Below, piece by piece: positions 1-9,928 of a stretch of DNA of 64,000 bases. A program made the position numbers and the translations under genes. The stretch is from Isoptericola variabilis 225 (GTDB taxonomy: Bacteria > Actinomycetota > Actinomycetes > Actinomycetales > Cellulomonadaceae). The stretch is from NCBI RefSeq assembly GCF_000215105.1, contig NC_015588.1, positions 1,054,001 through 1,118,000 of the forward strand, in the 5' to 3' direction. The notes beneath the pieces were generated by a model that saw only the letters and a program-made list of their open reading frames with translations, searched no databases and was not told where the DNA came from. Numbering within the stretch: the first letter of the stretch is position 1; each line of letters starts with the position of its first letter.

Positions 1-851
1 CGCAGTCCGAGAGCGACTACAAGCCCAACATGGAGTCCCTCGTGGGCCAGGGCTGCGACGCCATCGTCGGCGTCGGCTTCGCGCTGTCGGCCACGACGAT
101 CGAGTCGGCCACCGCGAACCCCGAGGTCGACTACATCCTCGTGGACGACGCCGCGGACGCCGACTTCGACGGCCAGCCGGACGCCGAGAACATCAAGCCG
201 CTGCTTTACGACACCGCGGAGGCCGCGTTCCTCGCCGGCTACCTCGCGGCGGGCTACTCCGAGGCCGGCAAGGTCGGCACCTTCGGCGGCCAGCCGTTCC
301 CGACCGTGACGATCTTCATGGACGGCTTCAAGCAGGGCGTCGAGCACTACAACGAGGTCAACGGGGCCAACGTCGAGGTCGTCGGCTACACCGGCGGCGA
401 GGACGGCTCGTTCACTGGCGGCTTCGAGGCCAACGAGACGGCCAAGACGACCGCGCAGAACATCATCGACCAGGGCGTGGACGTGCTCCTGCCGGTCGGC
501 GGCCCGATCTACCAGTCCGCGATCGCCGCGATCCAGGACTCCGGCCGCGAGATCACCCTCATCGGCGTCGACGCCGACTTCTACGAGACCGACCCGTCGA
601 CCCGGCCCTACGTGCTGACCTCCATCCTCAAGAAGATGGACGTCTCGACGTACGAGGCCGTGCTCGCGTCCGGCCAGGGCGAGTTCGACGCCGAGCCGTA
701 CGTCGGCACGCTCGAGAACGGCGGCGTGGACCTCGCCCCGCTGCACGACTTCGAGGACAAGGTCGACCCCGCGCTGGTCGAGGAGGTCGACGCCCTCAAG
801 CAGCAGATCATCGACGGCGAGATCGAGGTCACCTCGTACCTGGCCGAGTGA
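1..851 (+). CDS. BMP-family nucleoside-binding lipoprotein (5' end outside window)
   Basis: Substrate-binding protein of the basic membrane protein/PnrA family, which captures nucleosides outside the membrane for an ABC importer. The frame is open from base 3 and ends at 851; the signal peptide and lipobox lie upstream of the window. Visible family features are a GVGF segment near the start, the segment ILVDD, the YLAAGYS-KVGTFGG stretch and DVLLPVGGP. It precedes the matching ATPase and two permeases and is followed by a strong hairpin, which is typical of binding-protein genes expressed above the rest of the operon. Purine or pyrimidine preference cannot be read from sequence. Confidence 0.9.
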   Translation, partial: QSESDYKPNMESLVGQGCDAIVGVGFALSATTIESATANPEVDYILVDDAADADFDGQPDAENIKPLLYDTAEAAFLAGYLAAGYSEAGKVGTFGGQPFPTVTIFMDGFKQGVEHYNEVNGANVEVVGYTGGEDGSFTGGFEANETAKTTAQNIIDQGVDVLLPVGGPIYQSAIAAIQDSGREITLIGVDADFYETDPSTRPYVLTSILKKMDVSTYEAVLASGQGEFDAEPYVGTLENGGVDLAPLHDFEDKVDPALVEEVDALKQQIIDGEIEVTSYLAE

Positions 852-882
852 TCGGGTCCGTCCGACACCGATCGACGAACCA

Positions 883-918
883 GCGGCGGGTCCCGGGGGC
901 TTCCCCGGGACCCGCCGC
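883..918. terminator. Strong hairpin after the binding-protein gene
   Basis: A perfect 15-bp stem (883-897 with 904-918) closes a 6-nt loop. There is no T-tract, as is common for actinobacterial terminators. It probably ends or attenuates transcription before the ATPase gene, which has its own TAGGCT hexamer at 930-935. Confidence 0.8.
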
Positions 919-975
919 CACCTACGCCCTAGGCTGGCCGCGACGGTGGCGTCGCGAGGAAGGCAGACCTACGCC

Positions 976-2496
976 ATGAGGCTCGAGCTGCGAGGCATCA
1001 CCAAGCGCTTCGGGGCGCTCGTCGCCAACGACCACATCGACCTCGTCGTCGAACCGGGTGAGATCCACTGCCTCCTCGGCGAGAACGGTGCCGGCAAGTC
1101 CACGCTCATGAACGTCCTGTACGGCCTGTACACGGCCGACGAGGGCGAGATCCTCCTCGACGGGGCGGTCCAGCGCTTCGACGGGCCGGGCGACGCGATG
1201 GCCGCCGGCATCGGCATGGTGCACCAGCACTTCATGCTCGTCCCGGTCTTCACCGTCGCCGAGAACGTCATGCTGGGCCACGAGTCCACCAAGGCGGGCG
1301 GCGTGCTCGACCTCGACTCGGCGCGCGAGAAGGTCCGCGAGATCTCGGCGCGCTTCGGCTTCCACGTCGACCCCGACGCCGTCGTCGAGGACCTCCCCGT
1401 GGGCGTCCAGCAGCGGGTCGAGATCATCAAGGCGCTGAGCCGCAACGCCGACGTCCTCGTGCTCGACGAGCCGACGGCGGTGCTCACGCCCCAGGAGACC
1501 GACGAGCTCATGGGGATCATGCGCCAGCTGCGCGACGAGGGCGCGGCCATCGTGTTCATCACGCACAAGCTGCGCGAGGTCCGCGCGGTCGCCGACCGCA
1601 TCACCGTGATCCGCCACGGCAAGGTCGTGGGCGAGGCCAGCCCGACGGCGAGCGACGCCGAGCTCGCCTCCCTCATGGTGGGGCGCGCCGTCGAGCTCAC
1701 GGTGCACAAGGAGGCGCCGCGCCTCGGCGACAACGCGCTCGAGGTCACCGACCTCGTGGTCACCGGACCCGACGGCCAGGTGCTCGTGGACGGCGTGAGC
1801 TTCACGGTGCACGGCGGCGAGGTGCTCGTGGTCGCCGGTGTGCAGGGCAACGGGCAGACGGAGCTCACCGAGGCCCTGCTGGGTCTGCAGGAGTCGGTGC
1901 GGGGCAGCATCCGCCTCGACGGCAAGGAGCTCGTCGGCCGCTCGGTGCGCCAGATCCTCGACGCGGGCGTGGGGTTCGTCCCCGAGGACCGGACCGAGGA
2001 CGGGCTCGTCGCGGAGTTCACGATCGCCGAGAACCTCATCCTCGACCGCACCGACGGGCCGCCGTTCGTCCGTGCCGGCTCGCTGCAGCTCGCCGCGCGC
2101 GACGACTTCGCGCGCGAGAAGGTCGCCGAGTTCGACGTGCGCACGCAGGGCATCGACGTGCCCGTGGGACGCCTGTCCGGCGGCAACCAGCAGAAGGTCG
2201 TCCTGGCCCGCGAGCTCTCGCGCGACCTGCGCCTGCTCGTGGCCGCCCAGCCGACGCGCGGCGTCGACGTCGGCTCGATCGAGTTCATCCACAAGCGGAT
2301 CGTCGAGACGCGCGACGCCGGCATCCCGGTCGTCGTCGTGTCGACCGAGCTCGACGAGGCCGTCGCGCTCGCCGACCGGATCATGGTCATGTACCGCGGC
2401 CGTGTCGTCGGCATCGTGCCGTCCACGACGCCGCGCGACGTGCTGGGCCTCATGATGGCCGGCATCGTCCCCGAGACCGAAGGAGACGCCGCGTGA
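976..2496 (+). CDS. Nucleoside ABC transporter ATP-binding protein (two NBDs)
   Basis: A 506-residue ATPase of the sugar/nucleoside type, with two fused nucleotide-binding domains that power the BMP-dependent importer. The first domain has a full Walker A (GENGAGKST), signature LPVGVQQRVEI and Walker B VLVLDEPT. The second has the degenerate P-loop GVQGNGQTE and signature LSGGNQQKVVLARE with a weak Walker B (LLVAAQPT), usual for this family. ATG 976 is chosen because GAGGAAGG sits about 13 nt upstream; GTG 946 is an in-frame alternative. A TAGGCT hexamer at 930-935 would give a short leader. It overlaps the next gene by 4 nt. Confidence 0.92.
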   Translation: MRLELRGITKRFGALVANDHIDLVVEPGEIHCLLGENGAGKSTLMNVLYGLYTADEGEILLDGAVQRFDGPGDAMAAGIGMVHQHFMLVPVFTVAENVMLGHESTKAGGVLDLDSAREKVREISARFGFHVDPDAVVEDLPVGVQQRVEIIKALSRNADVLVLDEPTAVLTPQETDELMGIMRQLRDEGAAIVFITHKLREVRAVADRITVIRHGKVVGEASPTASDAELASLMVGRAVELTVHKEAPRLGDNALEVTDLVVTGPDGQVLVDGVSFTVHGGEVLVVAGVQGNGQTELTEALLGLQESVRGSIRLDGKELVGRSVRQILDAGVGFVPEDRTEDGLVAEFTIAENLILDRTDGPPFVRAGSLQLAARDDFAREKVAEFDVRTQGIDVPVGRLSGGNQQKVVLARELSRDLRLLVAAQPTRGVDVGSIEFIHKRIVETRDAGIPVVVVSTELDEAVALADRIMVMYRGRVVGIVPSTTPRDVLGLMMAGIVPETEGDAA

Positions 2497-3860
2497 GCGG
2501 GCAGACGCCCGGCCCCCGGGAGCCGGAGAACCCCCTGGAGGAGGTGCTCGGCACCGTCGACCCCGACGCGGAGCCCGGCCTCGCCGAGGAGCTCGAGCAG
2601 GAGCGGGCCCGCGAGGCCGAGACCACCGTCGAGGAGACGGGCGACCGGTGGCGCGACGCCTTCCGGCGCGTCGTCGCGGGCGGCTGGGTCGTCTCGCTCG
2701 GCGCGATCGTGCTGGCCGTCCTGGCCGGCTCGATCATGATCGTCCTCACCGACGAGCGCGTGCAGGAGACGGCGACGTACTTCTTCGCCCGCCCGACGGA
2801 CACGCTCACCGCGGTGGGCGACGCCGTCGGCGGCGCGTACTCGGCGCTATTCCGCGGCTCGGTCTACAACTACCAGGCCGACACGTTCGCCGCCGCGATC
2901 CGGCCGCTCACGCAGACGCTGACCAACGCGGCGCCCCTCATCGCCGCGGGTCTCGGCGTCGCGCTGGCGTTCCGCGCGGGCCTGTTCAACATCGGCGGCC
3001 AGGGGCAGATGCTCATGGCCGCCAGTGCCGCGGGGTGGGTCGGCTTCGGGGTCCAGGGTGTCCCCTTCCCGCTGCACCTCCTGCTCGCCCTCGTCGCGGG
3101 CGTCCTCGCCGGCGCGCTGTGGGCCGGGATCGCGGGCGTCCTCAAGGCCCGCACGGGGGCGCACGAGGTCATCGTGACGATCATGCTCAACTACGTCGCG
3201 TTCTACCTGCTCTCCTACCTCCTGGCGACCCCCGGCCTGCTGCAGGCACCCGGCTCGGCGAACCCCAAGACGCCGCCCATGCAGGAGTCGGCGATCCTGC
3301 CGCCGCTGCTGGGCTCGCAGTTCCCGCTGCACTGGGGCTTCGTGCTGTCCCTGCTCGCGGTCGTGCTGGTGTGGTGGCTCCTCAACCGCTCGAGCATGGG
3401 CTTCTCGTTCCGCGCGGTGGGGGCGAACCCCAAGGCGGCGCGGGTCGCGGGCATCGACGTCCCGCGCACGACCGTGTCGGTCATGCTCGTCGCCGGTGCG
3501 CTCGTCGGCCTGGCGGGCGTCCAGCAGGTGCTCGGCACCGTCACGACGGGCTTCAGCGCCGACATCGACGCGGGCATCGGCTTCGACGCGATCACCGTGG
3601 CCCTGCTCGGCGGCTCGAACCCCTGGGGCGTGCTCGGCGCGGGCATCCTCTTCGGCGCGTTCAAGGCGGGCGGCTCGGCGATGCAGGCCGCCGAGGGCAT
3701 CCCGATCGAGATCGTCCTCGTCGTGCAGTCGCTCATCGTGCTGTTCATCGCCGCGCCGCCGCTGGTGCGGGCGATCTTCCGGCTGCCCCAGCCGGGCACC
3801 CGGAGGCGGAGCACGCCGCCGGTCCGCTCGACCGCCACGACGACGGAGGGACAGGCATGA
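2493..3860 (+). CDS. Nucleoside ABC transporter permease 1
   Basis: A 455-residue inner-membrane permease of the BPD_transp_2 family. An unusually acidic cytosolic N-terminus of about 60 residues precedes the hydrophobic core. The segment AAGLGVALAFRAGLFNIGGQGQ and the later ALLGGSNPWGVLGAGILFGAFKAG are characteristic of YufP-like subunits. Its GTG start overlaps the ATPase stop (GTGA) and its own stop overlaps the next start (ATGA), so the three transporter genes are translationally coupled. Confidence 0.92.
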   Translation: MSGQTPGPREPENPLEEVLGTVDPDAEPGLAEELEQERAREAETTVEETGDRWRDAFRRVVAGGWVVSLGAIVLAVLAGSIMIVLTDERVQETATYFFARPTDTLTAVGDAVGGAYSALFRGSVYNYQADTFAAAIRPLTQTLTNAAPLIAAGLGVALAFRAGLFNIGGQGQMLMAASAAGWVGFGVQGVPFPLHLLLALVAGVLAGALWAGIAGVLKARTGAHEVIVTIMLNYVAFYLLSYLLATPGLLQAPGSANPKTPPMQESAILPPLLGSQFPLHWGFVLSLLAVVLVWWLLNRSSMGFSFRAVGANPKAARVAGIDVPRTTVSVMLVAGALVGLAGVQQVLGTVTTGFSADIDAGIGFDAITVALLGGSNPWGVLGAGILFGAFKAGGSAMQAAEGIPIEIVLVVQSLIVLFIAAPPLVRAIFRLPQPGTRRRSTPPVRSTATTTEGQA

Positions 3861-5149
3861 CCGCCGCGACCGTCACCGCCTCGGCCCCCCAGGCGGCCAC
3901 GCCGCGCGCCGTGAGCACGGTGACCTGGAAGGCCGTGACCGTGCTGGGCGTCGTTCTCGCCCTGTACGCGCTCCTGCTGCTGCTCGCGCCGCACGAGGGG
4001 GCCGCGCGCTTCCGCCTCTCGACCGACCGGGACCTGTTCGTCCTGCCCACGCTCGAGGTGCCGGCGCTCGCCACCGCGTGGGTGTGCGCCGCGGTCGGCC
4101 TCGCCGTCGTCGCGCTCGCCGTGGTGCGCACGCTCGCCGGGCGCCGGGTCCCGCTGTGGGCCACGGCGGTCTACGCCGCCGCGCTGCTCGTCGGCTTCCT
4201 CGCGTGGGCCGCGGCCGGCAGCCCGCGCGACCTGTCGGTCGTCGGCCTGCTGAGCGGCGCCGTCGTGCTGTGCGTGCCGATCGTCTACGGCGCCCTGGGC
4301 GGCGTCATCGGCGAGCGGGCCGGCGTGGTCAACATCGCGATCGAGGGCCAGCTGCTCGCCGGGGCCTTCACGGCCGCGATCGTCGGGTCCCTTACGGGCA
4401 GCCCCTGGGCGGGCCTGGTCGCGGCCGTGCTCGCGAGCGCGCTCGTCGCCCTCGTGCTGGGCCTGTTCACGATCACGTACAAGGTCAACCAGGTCATCGT
4501 CGGCGTCGTGCTCAACGTGCTGGTCATCGGCCTGACGAGCTTCATGTACTCCCAGGTGCTCGTGCCGAACGCCGAGACGCTCAACACGACGACCCGGTTC
4601 GCGCGCATCCCGATCCCGTTCCTCGAGCGCATCCCCGTCGTTGGCCCGGTGCTGTTCAACCAGACGATCGTCGTCTACCTCATGTTCGTCATGGTCTTCG
4701 TCGTGTGGTTCGCGCTCTTCCGCACGCGCTGGGGCCTGCGCGTGCGCGCGGTGGGCGAGCACCCGAAGGCCGCCGACACCGTCGGCATCGACGTGGTGCG
4801 CACCCGGTACCGGGCGATCCTCACGGCGGGCGCGGTCGCCGGCCTGGGCGGCGCCTTCTACACCGTGGTGTCCATCAACCAGTTCAACCGCGAGATGACC
4901 GCGGGCGCGGGCTTCATCGCGCTCGCCGCGGTGATCTTCGGCAAGTGGGACCCGGTGCGCGCGGCGCTGGCCGGCCTGCTGTTCGGCTTCGCGACGAACC
5001 TGCAGAACGTCCTGTCCGTCGTCGGCTCGCCCGTGCCGAGCCAGTTCATGCTCATGCTGCCGTACGTGGTGACGCTGTTCGCCGTCGCCGGCCTCGTGGG
5101 CCGCTCGCGGGCGCCCGCCGCCGACGGCGTGCCCTACACCAAGGAGTGA
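3857..5149 (+). CDS. Nucleoside ABC transporter permease 2
   Basis: A 430-residue partner permease (YufQ-like) forming the channel heterodimer. The core motif GGVIGERAGVVNIAIEGQ is the family hallmark, followed by RAVGEHPKAADTVGID and the C-terminal FGFATNLQNVL. It begins in a 4-nt overlap with permease 1. The next gene is cytidine deaminase, 2 nt after its stop, so import and catabolism of nucleosides are transcribed together. Confidence 0.92.
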   Translation: MTAATVTASAPQAATPRAVSTVTWKAVTVLGVVLALYALLLLLAPHEGAARFRLSTDRDLFVLPTLEVPALATAWVCAAVGLAVVALAVVRTLAGRRVPLWATAVYAAALLVGFLAWAAAGSPRDLSVVGLLSGAVVLCVPIVYGALGGVIGERAGVVNIAIEGQLLAGAFTAAIVGSLTGSPWAGLVAAVLASALVALVLGLFTITYKVNQVIVGVVLNVLVIGLTSFMYSQVLVPNAETLNTTTRFARIPIPFLERIPVVGPVLFNQTIVVYLMFVMVFVVWFALFRTRWGLRVRAVGEHPKAADTVGIDVVRTRYRAILTAGAVAGLGGAFYTVVSINQFNREMTAGAGFIALAAVIFGKWDPVRAALAGLLFGFATNLQNVLSVVGSPVPSQFMLMLPYVVTLFAVAGLVGRSRAPAADGVPYTKE

Positions 5150-5151
5150 CC

Positions 5152-5577
5152 GTGACCGTGCCGACCCCCGAGCCCCGCGCGCGCGGCGAGGTCGACTGGG
5201 AGGCGCTGCGCGCCGCCGCGCGCGACGTCGCGACCCGGGCCTACGTCCCGTACTCGAGATTCCCCGTCGGGGCCGCCGCCCTGGTCGACGACGGCCGCGT
5301 CGTCGTCGGCTGCAACGTGGAGAACGCCGCGTACGGGGTGACCCTGTGCGCCGAGTGCTCGCTCGTCTCGGCGCTCGTCGTCGGGGGCGGCGGGCGGCTC
5401 GTCGCGTTCACGTGCGTCGACCGCAACGGCGACGTCCTGATGCCGTGCGGCCGCTGCCGCCAGCTGCTCTGGGAGCACGGGGGCCCGGGGCTGCAGGTCG
5501 AGACCGTGCGCGGCGTCGTGCCCATGACCGAGGTGCTGCCCGACGCGTTCGGCGCCGCCGACCTGGAGAACCGATGA
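5152..5577 (+). CDS. cdd: Cytidine deaminase
   Basis: A 141-residue cytidine/deoxycytidine deaminase that makes uridine and ammonia. The zinc and catalytic motif CAEC (Cys66, Glu68) and the second pair PCGRC are present, the all-cysteine zinc site of tetrameric enzymes; FPVGAA and GCNVENAAYG are substrate-site motifs. GTG 5152 is preceded by AAGGAG with 5-nt spacing. Its stop overlaps the start of deoA (ATGA), consistent with sequential pyrimidine salvage. Confidence 0.95.
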   Translation: MTVPTPEPRARGEVDWEALRAAARDVATRAYVPYSRFPVGAAALVDDGRVVVGCNVENAAYGVTLCAECSLVSALVVGGGGRLVAFTCVDRNGDVLMPCGRCRQLLWEHGGPGLQVETVRGVVPMTEVLPDAFGAADLENR

Positions 5578-6884
5578 ACGACCGTTCCGTGGCCGAGCCG
5601 TTCGACGCCGTCGACGTCATCCGCACCAAGCGCGACCGGCACCGCCTGTCCGACGCCCAGATCGACTGGGTGATCGACGCCTACACCCGCGGCGTGGTGG
5701 CCGAGGAGCAGATGTCGGCGCTCGCCATGGCGATCCTGCTCAACGGGATGAGCCGCGCCGAGATCTCGCGGTGGACCGCGGCCATGATCGCCTCGGGCGA
5801 GCGCATGGACTTCTCGTCGCTGTCGCGCCCCACGGCCGACAAGCACTCGACGGGGGGAGTGGGCGACAAGATCACGCTCCCGCTCGCGCCGCTCGTCGCG
5901 ACCTTCGGGGTGGCTGTGCCGCAGCTGTCGGGCCGCGGGCTCGGGCACACGGGCGGCACGCTCGACAAGCTCGAGTCGATCCCGGGCTGGCGCGCGTCGC
6001 TGAGCAACGCCGAGGTCCTCGCCCAGCTCGAGGACGTCGGCGCGGTGATCTGCGCCGCCGGGGCGGGGCTCGCGCCCGCCGACAAGAAGCTCTACGCGCT
6101 GCGCGACGTCACCGGGACGGTCGAGGCGATCCCGCTCATCGCGAGTTCGATCATGAGCAAGAAGATCGCCGAGGGCACGGGCGCGCTCGTGCTCGACGTC
6201 AAGGTCGGCTCGGGCGCGTTCATGAAGGACGTGGACCAGGCGCGCGAGCTCGCCCGCACCATGGTCGACCTGGGCACGGACGCGGGCGTGCGCACGGTCG
6301 CCCTGCTCACGGACATGGAGGTGCCGCTCGGGCGCACCGCGGGCAACGCGCTCGAGGTCCGCGAGTCGCTCGACGTGCTCGCCGGCGGCGGACCGCGCGA
6401 CGTCGTCGACCTCACGGTCGCGCTCGCGGTCGAGATGCTCGCCGCCGCCGACCGGCCCACCGGGGAGGACGAGGTGCGCCGGGCGCTGGCCGACGGGCGG
6501 GCGATGGACACGTGGCGCCGCATGATCGCGGCGCAGGGCGGCGACCCCGACGCCGAGCTGCCCGTCGCGCGCGAGACCGAGCACGTGGTGGCCGACCGCA
6601 CGGGCGTGCTCGCCGAGCTCGACGCGTACGCCGTGGGCGTCGCGGCGTGGCGCCTCGGCGCCGGCCGCGGACGCCGCGAGGACCCGGTCCAGGCCGGGGC
6701 CGGCGTCGAGATCCACGCCAAGCCCGGGGACCAGGTCGTCGCGGGCCAGACGCTGCTCACGCTGCACACCGACACGCCCGAGCGGTTCGACCGCGCGCGC
6801 GACGCGCTCGAGGGCGCGTGGAGCGTCGCCCCGGCGGGGACCGCCGTGCCGACGCGGCCGCTGGTGCTCGACCGGATCCGCTGA
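5574..6884 (+). CDS. deoA: Thymidine/pyrimidine-nucleoside phosphorylase
   Basis: A 436-residue phosphorylase that converts thymidine or deoxyuridine plus phosphate to the base and deoxyribose 1-phosphate. Visible motifs are KHSTGGVGDK (phosphate site), the family signature SGRGLGHTGGTLDKLES, and SSIMSKKIAEG. The C-terminal PYNP domain includes the GVEIHAKPGDQV stretch. It overlaps cdd by 4 nt, and deoC downstream can degrade its product after isomerisation. Confidence 0.95.
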   Translation: MNDRSVAEPFDAVDVIRTKRDRHRLSDAQIDWVIDAYTRGVVAEEQMSALAMAILLNGMSRAEISRWTAAMIASGERMDFSSLSRPTADKHSTGGVGDKITLPLAPLVATFGVAVPQLSGRGLGHTGGTLDKLESIPGWRASLSNAEVLAQLEDVGAVICAAGAGLAPADKKLYALRDVTGTVEAIPLIASSIMSKKIAEGTGALVLDVKVGSGAFMKDVDQARELARTMVDLGTDAGVRTVALLTDMEVPLGRTAGNALEVRESLDVLAGGGPRDVVDLTVALAVEMLAAADRPTGEDEVRRALADGRAMDTWRRMIAAQGGDPDAELPVARETEHVVADRTGVLAELDAYAVGVAAWRLGAGRGRREDPVQAGAGVEIHAKPGDQVVAGQTLLTLHTDTPERFDRARDALEGAWSVAPAGTAVPTRPLVLDRIR

Positions 6885-6886
6885 GC

Positions 6887-7745
6887 GTGGCGCTGCGGCT
6901 CACGGACCTGCTCGGCGCGGTCGGCGCGTTCGCGGGCCGCGCCCCGGTGACGCCGCTTGCGGGGCGGTACCGGCGGCCCCCGGTCCCCGACGACGTCGCG
7001 GCGCTCCTGGCGACGCTGCCCGAGCCGGTGCCCGAGCGCGTGCTCGACCCGATCGGGACCTACTGCGCGCCGCCCGCCGTGGGGGGAGCCCCGGCCGCTG
7101 CACCTGCCGGTGCTCGCGGGCCCGGGACCGGTGGCGCGCCAGGTCGACGAGTCCACGTACGGGTCGGCCGTCCTGGTGATGCTGCTCCTCGCCGGAGACC
7201 CGCACCGGGCGCTCGACCTCGCCTCCCGGCCGGCCGGCCCGGCGGCCGCGTTCGCCACGCTCCAGCGCACCCTCAAGGCGCGCACCAACCGCGGCCCGCT
7301 CGGTATCCCGCTGTGGCCCGACGGCCTCGGCACGCCGCCCTGGGGCGCCGCTCGCGTCGCCCGCTACGGGCGGGTGCGGTACGCGCACCGCGTGGTCGGG
7401 CGGAGTCGCGGCCGCGACGTGCTCGCCGCCGCGGCGGCCGCGGCGGGCGCGGGCGTGCCCGTGCCGCTCTTCAGCGGCGGCGACCTCGACGGCGGCGCCG
7501 CGGCGGCGGTGCCGCGCCACGTCGTGCTGCTCACCGCCGTCGGCGACGGGACCGCGCGGCTGTACGAGCCGTCGTCGGGCAGCCTGCACGCGGTGCCCGA
7601 GGAGGCGCTCGCCGCGCCCGACGACGTCGCGGGCGACGACCGTGCGGCGCTCACCGCCGCCCTCGGGGGCTGGCCGCACGTCGTGTGGGCGCTGCTGCCG
7701 CGGGACGCCCGCGGGCTCTCACCGGCGCGACGCCCCCTGGCGTGA
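6887..7745 (+). pseudogene. Hypothetical protein with C39-like features, frameshifted
   Basis: Reading starts at GTG 6887, 2 nt after deoA, but the frame breaks in the six-G run at 7081-7086. Removing one G restores a continuous frame of about 285 residues ending at 7745. The rebuilt protein has a Gln-x4-Tyr-Gly-Ser segment (QVDESTYGSAVLVMLL) and a late PRHVVLLTAV...YEPSSGS segment. These resemble the Cys and His regions of C39-like papain-fold peptidases, but tyrosine stands where the catalytic cysteine would be. That family resemblance is weak inference. The shift may be a sequencing error or a slippage site. Confidence 0.55.
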
Positions 7746-7805
7746 CGGGCCCGGGTGGGCCACGATGGGTACCCACCGTCGTCGAGCGAACGAAGGGAGC
7801 CCGCG

Positions 7806-8042
7806 ATGAGCACCGTCCCGGACGACGCCTGGCGTGACGCAGGTCTGGAGGACGTCGAGGACACGACGAGCCTGCTCGAGGAGGTCTCCTCGCCCGAGGA
7901 GGAACCCGAGGAGACCGAGGAGTACCGGCCCCGGACCCCACGCCCCGACCTGGACGGTGCGGCCAACGAGGCCGACGTGGTCGAGCAGTCCCAGGTGGTC
8001 CCGGAGCTGGCGGACGACCCCGAGGACCTCGACTACGAGTGA
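7806..8042 (+). CDS. Small acidic hypothetical protein
   Basis: A 78-residue, strongly acidic protein with no membrane segment or cysteine. ATG 7806 is preceded by a GAAGGGAG-type ribosome site. The C-terminal part holds the motif EADVVEQ followed by an acidic tail; short acidic proteins with an EAD..EQ motif recur in actinobacteria, but no function is known to me. It stands alone between the frameshifted gene and add. Confidence 0.7.
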   Translation: MSTVPDDAWRDAGLEDVEDTTSLLEEVSSPEEEPEETEEYRPRTPRPDLDGAANEADVVEQSQVVPELADDPEDLDYE

Positions 8043-8102
8043 GGCCGCGTGAGGCCGCTCACCCCGGCGCCCGGCGGCGCGCGACGGCCCGCCGGGCGCC
8101 GG

Positions 8103-8108
8103 TAGGTT
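8103..8108 (+). promoter_or_regulatory. -10 hexamer of add (leaderless)
   Basis: TAGGTT lies 6 nt before the ATG of add, and no Shine-Dalgarno sequence is present. This is the arrangement expected when transcription starts at the initiation codon. Confidence 0.6.
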
Positions 8109-8114
8109 GAGCCC

Positions 8115-9212
8115 ATGACCCAAGCCCTCGTGGACATCATCCCGTCCCTGCCCAAGGTCGTGCTGCACGACCACCTCGACGGCGGGCTGCGCCCGCAGAC
8201 CGTGCTCGAGCTGGCCGACGAGGTGGGTCACGAGCTGCCCGCCCAGGACGCCGAGGAGCTCGGCACGTGGTTCCGCGAGGCGGCGGACTCGGGCTCGCTC
8301 GTGCGCTACCTCGAGACGTTCGACCACACGATCGCCGTCATGCAGACGCCCGAGGCGCTCGCCCGCGTCGCGCGCGAGGCCGTGCTCGACCTGGCCGCCG
8401 ACGGCGTGGTCTACGCCGAGCAGCGCTGGGCGCCCGAGCAGCACCTGCGGCGCGGCCTGACGCTCCCCGACACGGTCGAGGCCGTCCAGGCCGGCATCGA
8501 CGAGGGCATCCGTGAGGCCGCCGCCCGCGGCCAGATCATCCGCGTCGGCCAGATCGTGACGGGGATGCGGCACACCGACCGCTGGCAGGAGGTCGCGGAG
8601 CTCGCGGTCGCCTACCGGGACGCGGGCGTCGTCGGCTTCGACATCGCCGGGCCCGAGGACGGCTTCCCGCCGTCGCGCCACGCCGACGTGTGGCAGTTCC
8701 TCGCGGACAACAACGTGCCCGTGACGATCCACGCGGGCGAGGCCGCGGGCGTCGACTCGATCGCGCAGGCCGTCCACCTCGGCAAGGCCGACCGGATCGG
8801 GCACGGCGTGCGGATCGTCGAGGACATCACCTTCTCGGAGGGCGAGCGGCGCGCCGAGCTGGGACTGCTCGCGCACTGGGTGCGCGACCACCAGATCCCG
8901 CTCGAGGTGTGCCCGGTCTCCAACCTGCAGACCGCGGCCGCGGGCTCGACGATCGCCGACCACCCGATCACGCGCCTCAAGGAGCTCGACTTCGCCGTCA
9001 CGCTCAACACGGACAACCGGCTCATGTCGCGCACGTCGATGTCGCACGAGATGCGCCTGCTCGTCACCGAGGCCGGCTGGACGATCGACGACCTCGCCGA
9101 CGTGACGATCACCGCGGCGTGGAGCGCCTTCATCCACCACGACGAGCGGCGCGCGCTCGTCGACGACGTCATCCTCCCGGGCTACCAGAAGATCGAGGGA
9201 GCGCAGCCGTGA
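8115..9212 (+). CDS. add: Adenosine deaminase
   Basis: A 365-residue zinc enzyme that deaminates adenosine and deoxyadenosine to inosines. The metal site HDHLDGGLR (His18, His20), the HAGEAAG motif, RIGHGVRI and the C-terminal LNTDNR are in the expected order. The TDN variant of the usual TDDP is common in actinobacterial Add. Its stop overlaps the deoC start by 4 nt (GTGA). It feeds purine nucleosides to the phosphorylase encoded at 13.2-14.0 kb. Confidence 0.95.
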   Translation: MTQALVDIIPSLPKVVLHDHLDGGLRPQTVLELADEVGHELPAQDAEELGTWFREAADSGSLVRYLETFDHTIAVMQTPEALARVAREAVLDLAADGVVYAEQRWAPEQHLRRGLTLPDTVEAVQAGIDEGIREAAARGQIIRVGQIVTGMRHTDRWQEVAELAVAYRDAGVVGFDIAGPEDGFPPSRHADVWQFLADNNVPVTIHAGEAAGVDSIAQAVHLGKADRIGHGVRIVEDITFSEGERRAELGLLAHWVRDHQIPLEVCPVSNLQTAAAGSTIADHPITRLKELDFAVTLNTDNRLMSRTSMSHEMRLLVTEAGWTIDDLADVTITAAWSAFIHHDERRALVDDVILPGYQKIEGAQP

Positions 9213-9928
9213 CCACCCCCACCCTGCCGACCGACCCCGCCGCGCTCGCGCGCTACGTCGACCACACGCTGCTCAAGCCCGAGGCCACGGCCGCGGACGT
9301 CACGGCCCTCGTCGAGGAGGGTGCGCGGCTCGGGGTGTTCTCGGTGTGCGTCTCGCCGACGTTCGTCGCGCACGCCGTCGCCGAGGCCGAGGGCCGGCTC
9401 GCGGTCGCGACCGTCTGCGGCTTCCCGTCCGGCAAGCACGTGAGCGACGTCAAGGCCGCCGAGGCCGCCCGCGCGGTCGCCGACGGCGCCGACGAGGTCG
9501 ACATGGTCATCGACGTCGGCGCCGCGAAGGCGGGCGACCTCGCGGCCGTCGAGGCCGACGTCGCCGCCGTCCGCGCCGCCGTGCCCGCGGACACGGTCCT
9601 CAAGGTCATCATCGAGTCGGCCGCGCTGACCGACGACGAGATCGTGGCCGTGTGCCGCGCGTCGGAGGCCGCGGGCGCCGACTTCGTCAAGACGTCGACC
9701 GGCTTCCACCCGGCCGGCGGCGCGTCCGTGGAGGCCGTGCGGCTCATGGCGCGCACCGTCGGCGGGCGGCTCGGGATCAAGGCGTCCGGCGGCATCCGGA
9801 CCCTGCACGACGCCCTGGCGATGATCGAGGCCGGTGCAACACGGCTCGGGCTCTCCGGCACCGCGGCCGTGGTGGCGGGGTTCGACGGCGGCGCCGCGGG
9901 CGCCGCGCCGTCGGGCGACACCTACTGA
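9209..9928 (+). CDS. deoC: Deoxyribose-phosphate aldolase
   Basis: A 239-residue class I aldolase that cleaves 2-deoxyribose 5-phosphate to glyceraldehyde 3-phosphate and acetaldehyde. The Schiff-base lysine is in FVKTSTGF and the second active lysine in GIKASGGIR; the N-terminal [12 protein letters not shown] is typical. GTG 9209 overlaps the add stop. Its TGA is followed at once by the first unit of a 3+3 repeat array. Confidence 0.95.
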   Translation: MTTPTLPTDPAALARYVDHTLLKPEATAADVTALVEEGARLGVFSVCVSPTFVAHAVAEAEGRLAVATVCGFPSGKHVSDVKAAEAARAVADGADEVDMVIDVGAAKAGDLAAVEADVAAVRAAVPADTVLKVIIESAALTDDEIVAVCRASEAAGADFVKTSTGFHPAGGASVEAVRLMARTVGGRLGIKASGGIRTLHDALAMIEAGATRLGLSGTAAVVAGFDGGAAGAAPSGDTY

